A DNA stretch of 64,000 nt from Catonia carolina. Its lineage: Eukaryota; Arthropoda; Insecta; Hemiptera; Achilidae. The notes beneath the pieces were generated by a model that saw only the letters and a program-made list of their open reading frames with translations, searched no databases and was not told the origin of the DNA. Both the position numbers and the translations under genes were made by a program. How positions within the stretch are numbered: the first letter of the stretch is position 1; each line of letters opens with the position of its first letter. This document shows positions 62,981 to 64,000 of this stretch, piece after piece. Where the stretch lies: positions 84,703,969-84,767,968 of the forward strand of contig JAQMRL010000003.1 of assembly GCA_035578175.1 (NCBI GenBank), written 5' to 3'.

Positions 62981-63416
62981 CTAGAGAAAGAAAACAAAGA
63001 ACATAATATATATTTCACGTTTATTATTAAAAATATAGTTTTATACCCACATTTAATACAGAAAACACTCACCAATGTTCTATAAATCACTTTTGTGTAA
63101 TATAATACTTAAATTTTAATCATTATAACACAATAATAATAATAGTAGTAATAATACTGTAACATTGTACAGTGATATTCTAGAAATGGTTAAAGGAGTA
63201 AATTGTTCATGGTACGAAATTGCAAATTCTATGAAGTGTTAAGTATTGAACAAAGATAATGGAATGGATTGTGATGAATGAAATGTTTTGAATAGAAATT
63301 CTCAGAAATTGAAATTAGTAGAAATGTTTCTTTTTATTTCGACTCCTTCTATAATGTTCGAGTAAAATGGAGAAAGTGTTATATGGGTCTTAATTGTTTA
63401 AAGAAACTCTCAGAAC
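62981..63416. other. Intron upstream of the first visible Acf1 exon
   Basis: No WAC-domain exon or other coding signal found. A short ACTCACCAATGTTCTATAAA piece at about 63068 recalls family E. Confidence 0.4.
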
Positions 63417-63590
63417 TCGGCCGTGTTGGCGATGTTGGTAACATGCTCGCCTCTCATCACGCGGTCTTGGGTTCGAATCCCACTCGGGCATGGCATTTTT
63501 CAAACGTTACAAAAAATTTATTTCATCCTTCACCGTCTGCATTAGCAGCAATTTGCAAAACAGTTGGACGTTAAACCAAAAAAAAAAAAA
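63417..63590 (+). repeat. tRNA-derived SINE (family C), complete
   Basis: The 174 bp copy is flanked by the perfect 9 bp direct repeat TCTCAGAAC (63408-63416, 63591-63599). Head CGGCCGTGTTGGCGATGTTG, B box GGGTTCGAATCCC, body TTTCATCCTTCACCGTCTGC, poly(A) tail of 13-14 A. Same length as the copy at 61474. Confidence 0.92.
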
Positions 63591-63599
63591 TCTCAGAAC

Positions 63600-64000
63600 A
63601 CAGGTATAGAAACATTTAGCGCCTTTGTCGTGAGTCAAGTCAGTAAAATTGGACTGTGAATGGTGAATTAAGTGTTGTCGGCCATTTCGAAAGTGTCATT
63701 ACAGGACTGTTTTTATATTGATAGTACTGAATAATGTTTGTGTATGGGAAGTAGGAAGTAGTTGTAGACAGGTAAAATAATAATAAAAATACTACTATTC
63801 TTATTTGTTAAGTGACATTAATTTCATTACAGTCAAGTTTAGTTAAGTTTTGTAATTAATTTAATTGAGGTAGAAAGATTAAAGCAGCAGTAAGGAAAAT
63901 ATAAGTTGGCGACAGTTAATAATATACTGGCATTTATAACAATCACATTTTGTCTTTACAGCACTGCCCTATAAAGGTGATAATCATGAATTACACTTAA
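63600..64000. other. Right edge, nothing recognised
   Basis: No exon, ORF or repeat boundary found. The upstream Acf1 exons (WAC domain) should lie further right. Confidence 0.4.

Noticed and set aside
1..64000. Prokaryote-like systems (CRISPR, operons, toxin-antitoxin, phage)
   Set aside because: No regularly spaced direct repeats, no tightly packed co-oriented genes; the gene has introns and insect-type retroelements throughout.

Overview
The window is eukaryotic nuclear DNA, AT-rich and most likely from an insect. It contains canonical GT-AG introns, many mariner-type transposons, an RTE-like retrotransposon and tRNA-derived SINEs. The insect order cannot be fixed from the sequence alone.

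One host gene occupies almost the whole window on the minus strand. I resolve 17 exons between 62980 and 8692 that join in one unbroken frame (about 3.46 kb of coding sequence) and encode the middle and C-terminal half of ACF1/BAZ1A, the large subunit of the ACF/CHRAC chromatin-remodelling complexes. From 5' to 3' they encode a lysine-rich linker, the DDT domain, the WHIM1, WHIM2 (WAKZ) and WHIM3 segments, and two C4HC3 PHD fingers. An acidic serine-rich stretch follows. The N-terminal WAC domain and start codon should lie beyond the right edge. The C-terminal bromodomain was not found and should lie beyond the left edge.

The other 95% is intron or downstream sequence filled with transposable elements. 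From left to right: a decayed LINE tail (405-567); a palindromic mariner derivative (1806-2574); a LINE RT relic (5120-5735); an internally deleted mariner (6104-6869); a piggyBac-like MITE with TTAA ends (12764-13395); a long inverted repeat carrying tRNA-derived SINEs (14627-16450); mariner relics in the 18-24 kb zone; a nested LINE/Helitron-like insert (26146-27416); a 0.3 kb near-perfect palindrome (29038-29356); a SINE-like family with 12-13 bp target duplications (29.9 and 49.6 kb); a nearly intact RTE-like LINE with a 13 bp target duplication (34871-38258); a pogo/Tigger-like element (38582-39624); a full-length mariner with a 324-codon transposase (39853-41108); and a Harbinger-like MITE (54559-54819).

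The most distinctive repeat is a ~0.9-1.0 kb non-coding family present at least ten times (16.5, 20.2, 26.1/27.4, 43.2, 44.7, 50.3, 55.5, 57.4, 58.4 and 59.4 kb). It has 13 bp subterminal inverted repeats, a length-variable CA/GT microsatellite and a hairpin just outside one subterminal repeat. This is the layout of helentron-derived non-autonomous elements (HINE/DINE-1 type). Three copies lie head to tail next to the DDT exon. No operon, CRISPR array or other prokaryote-like system is present.
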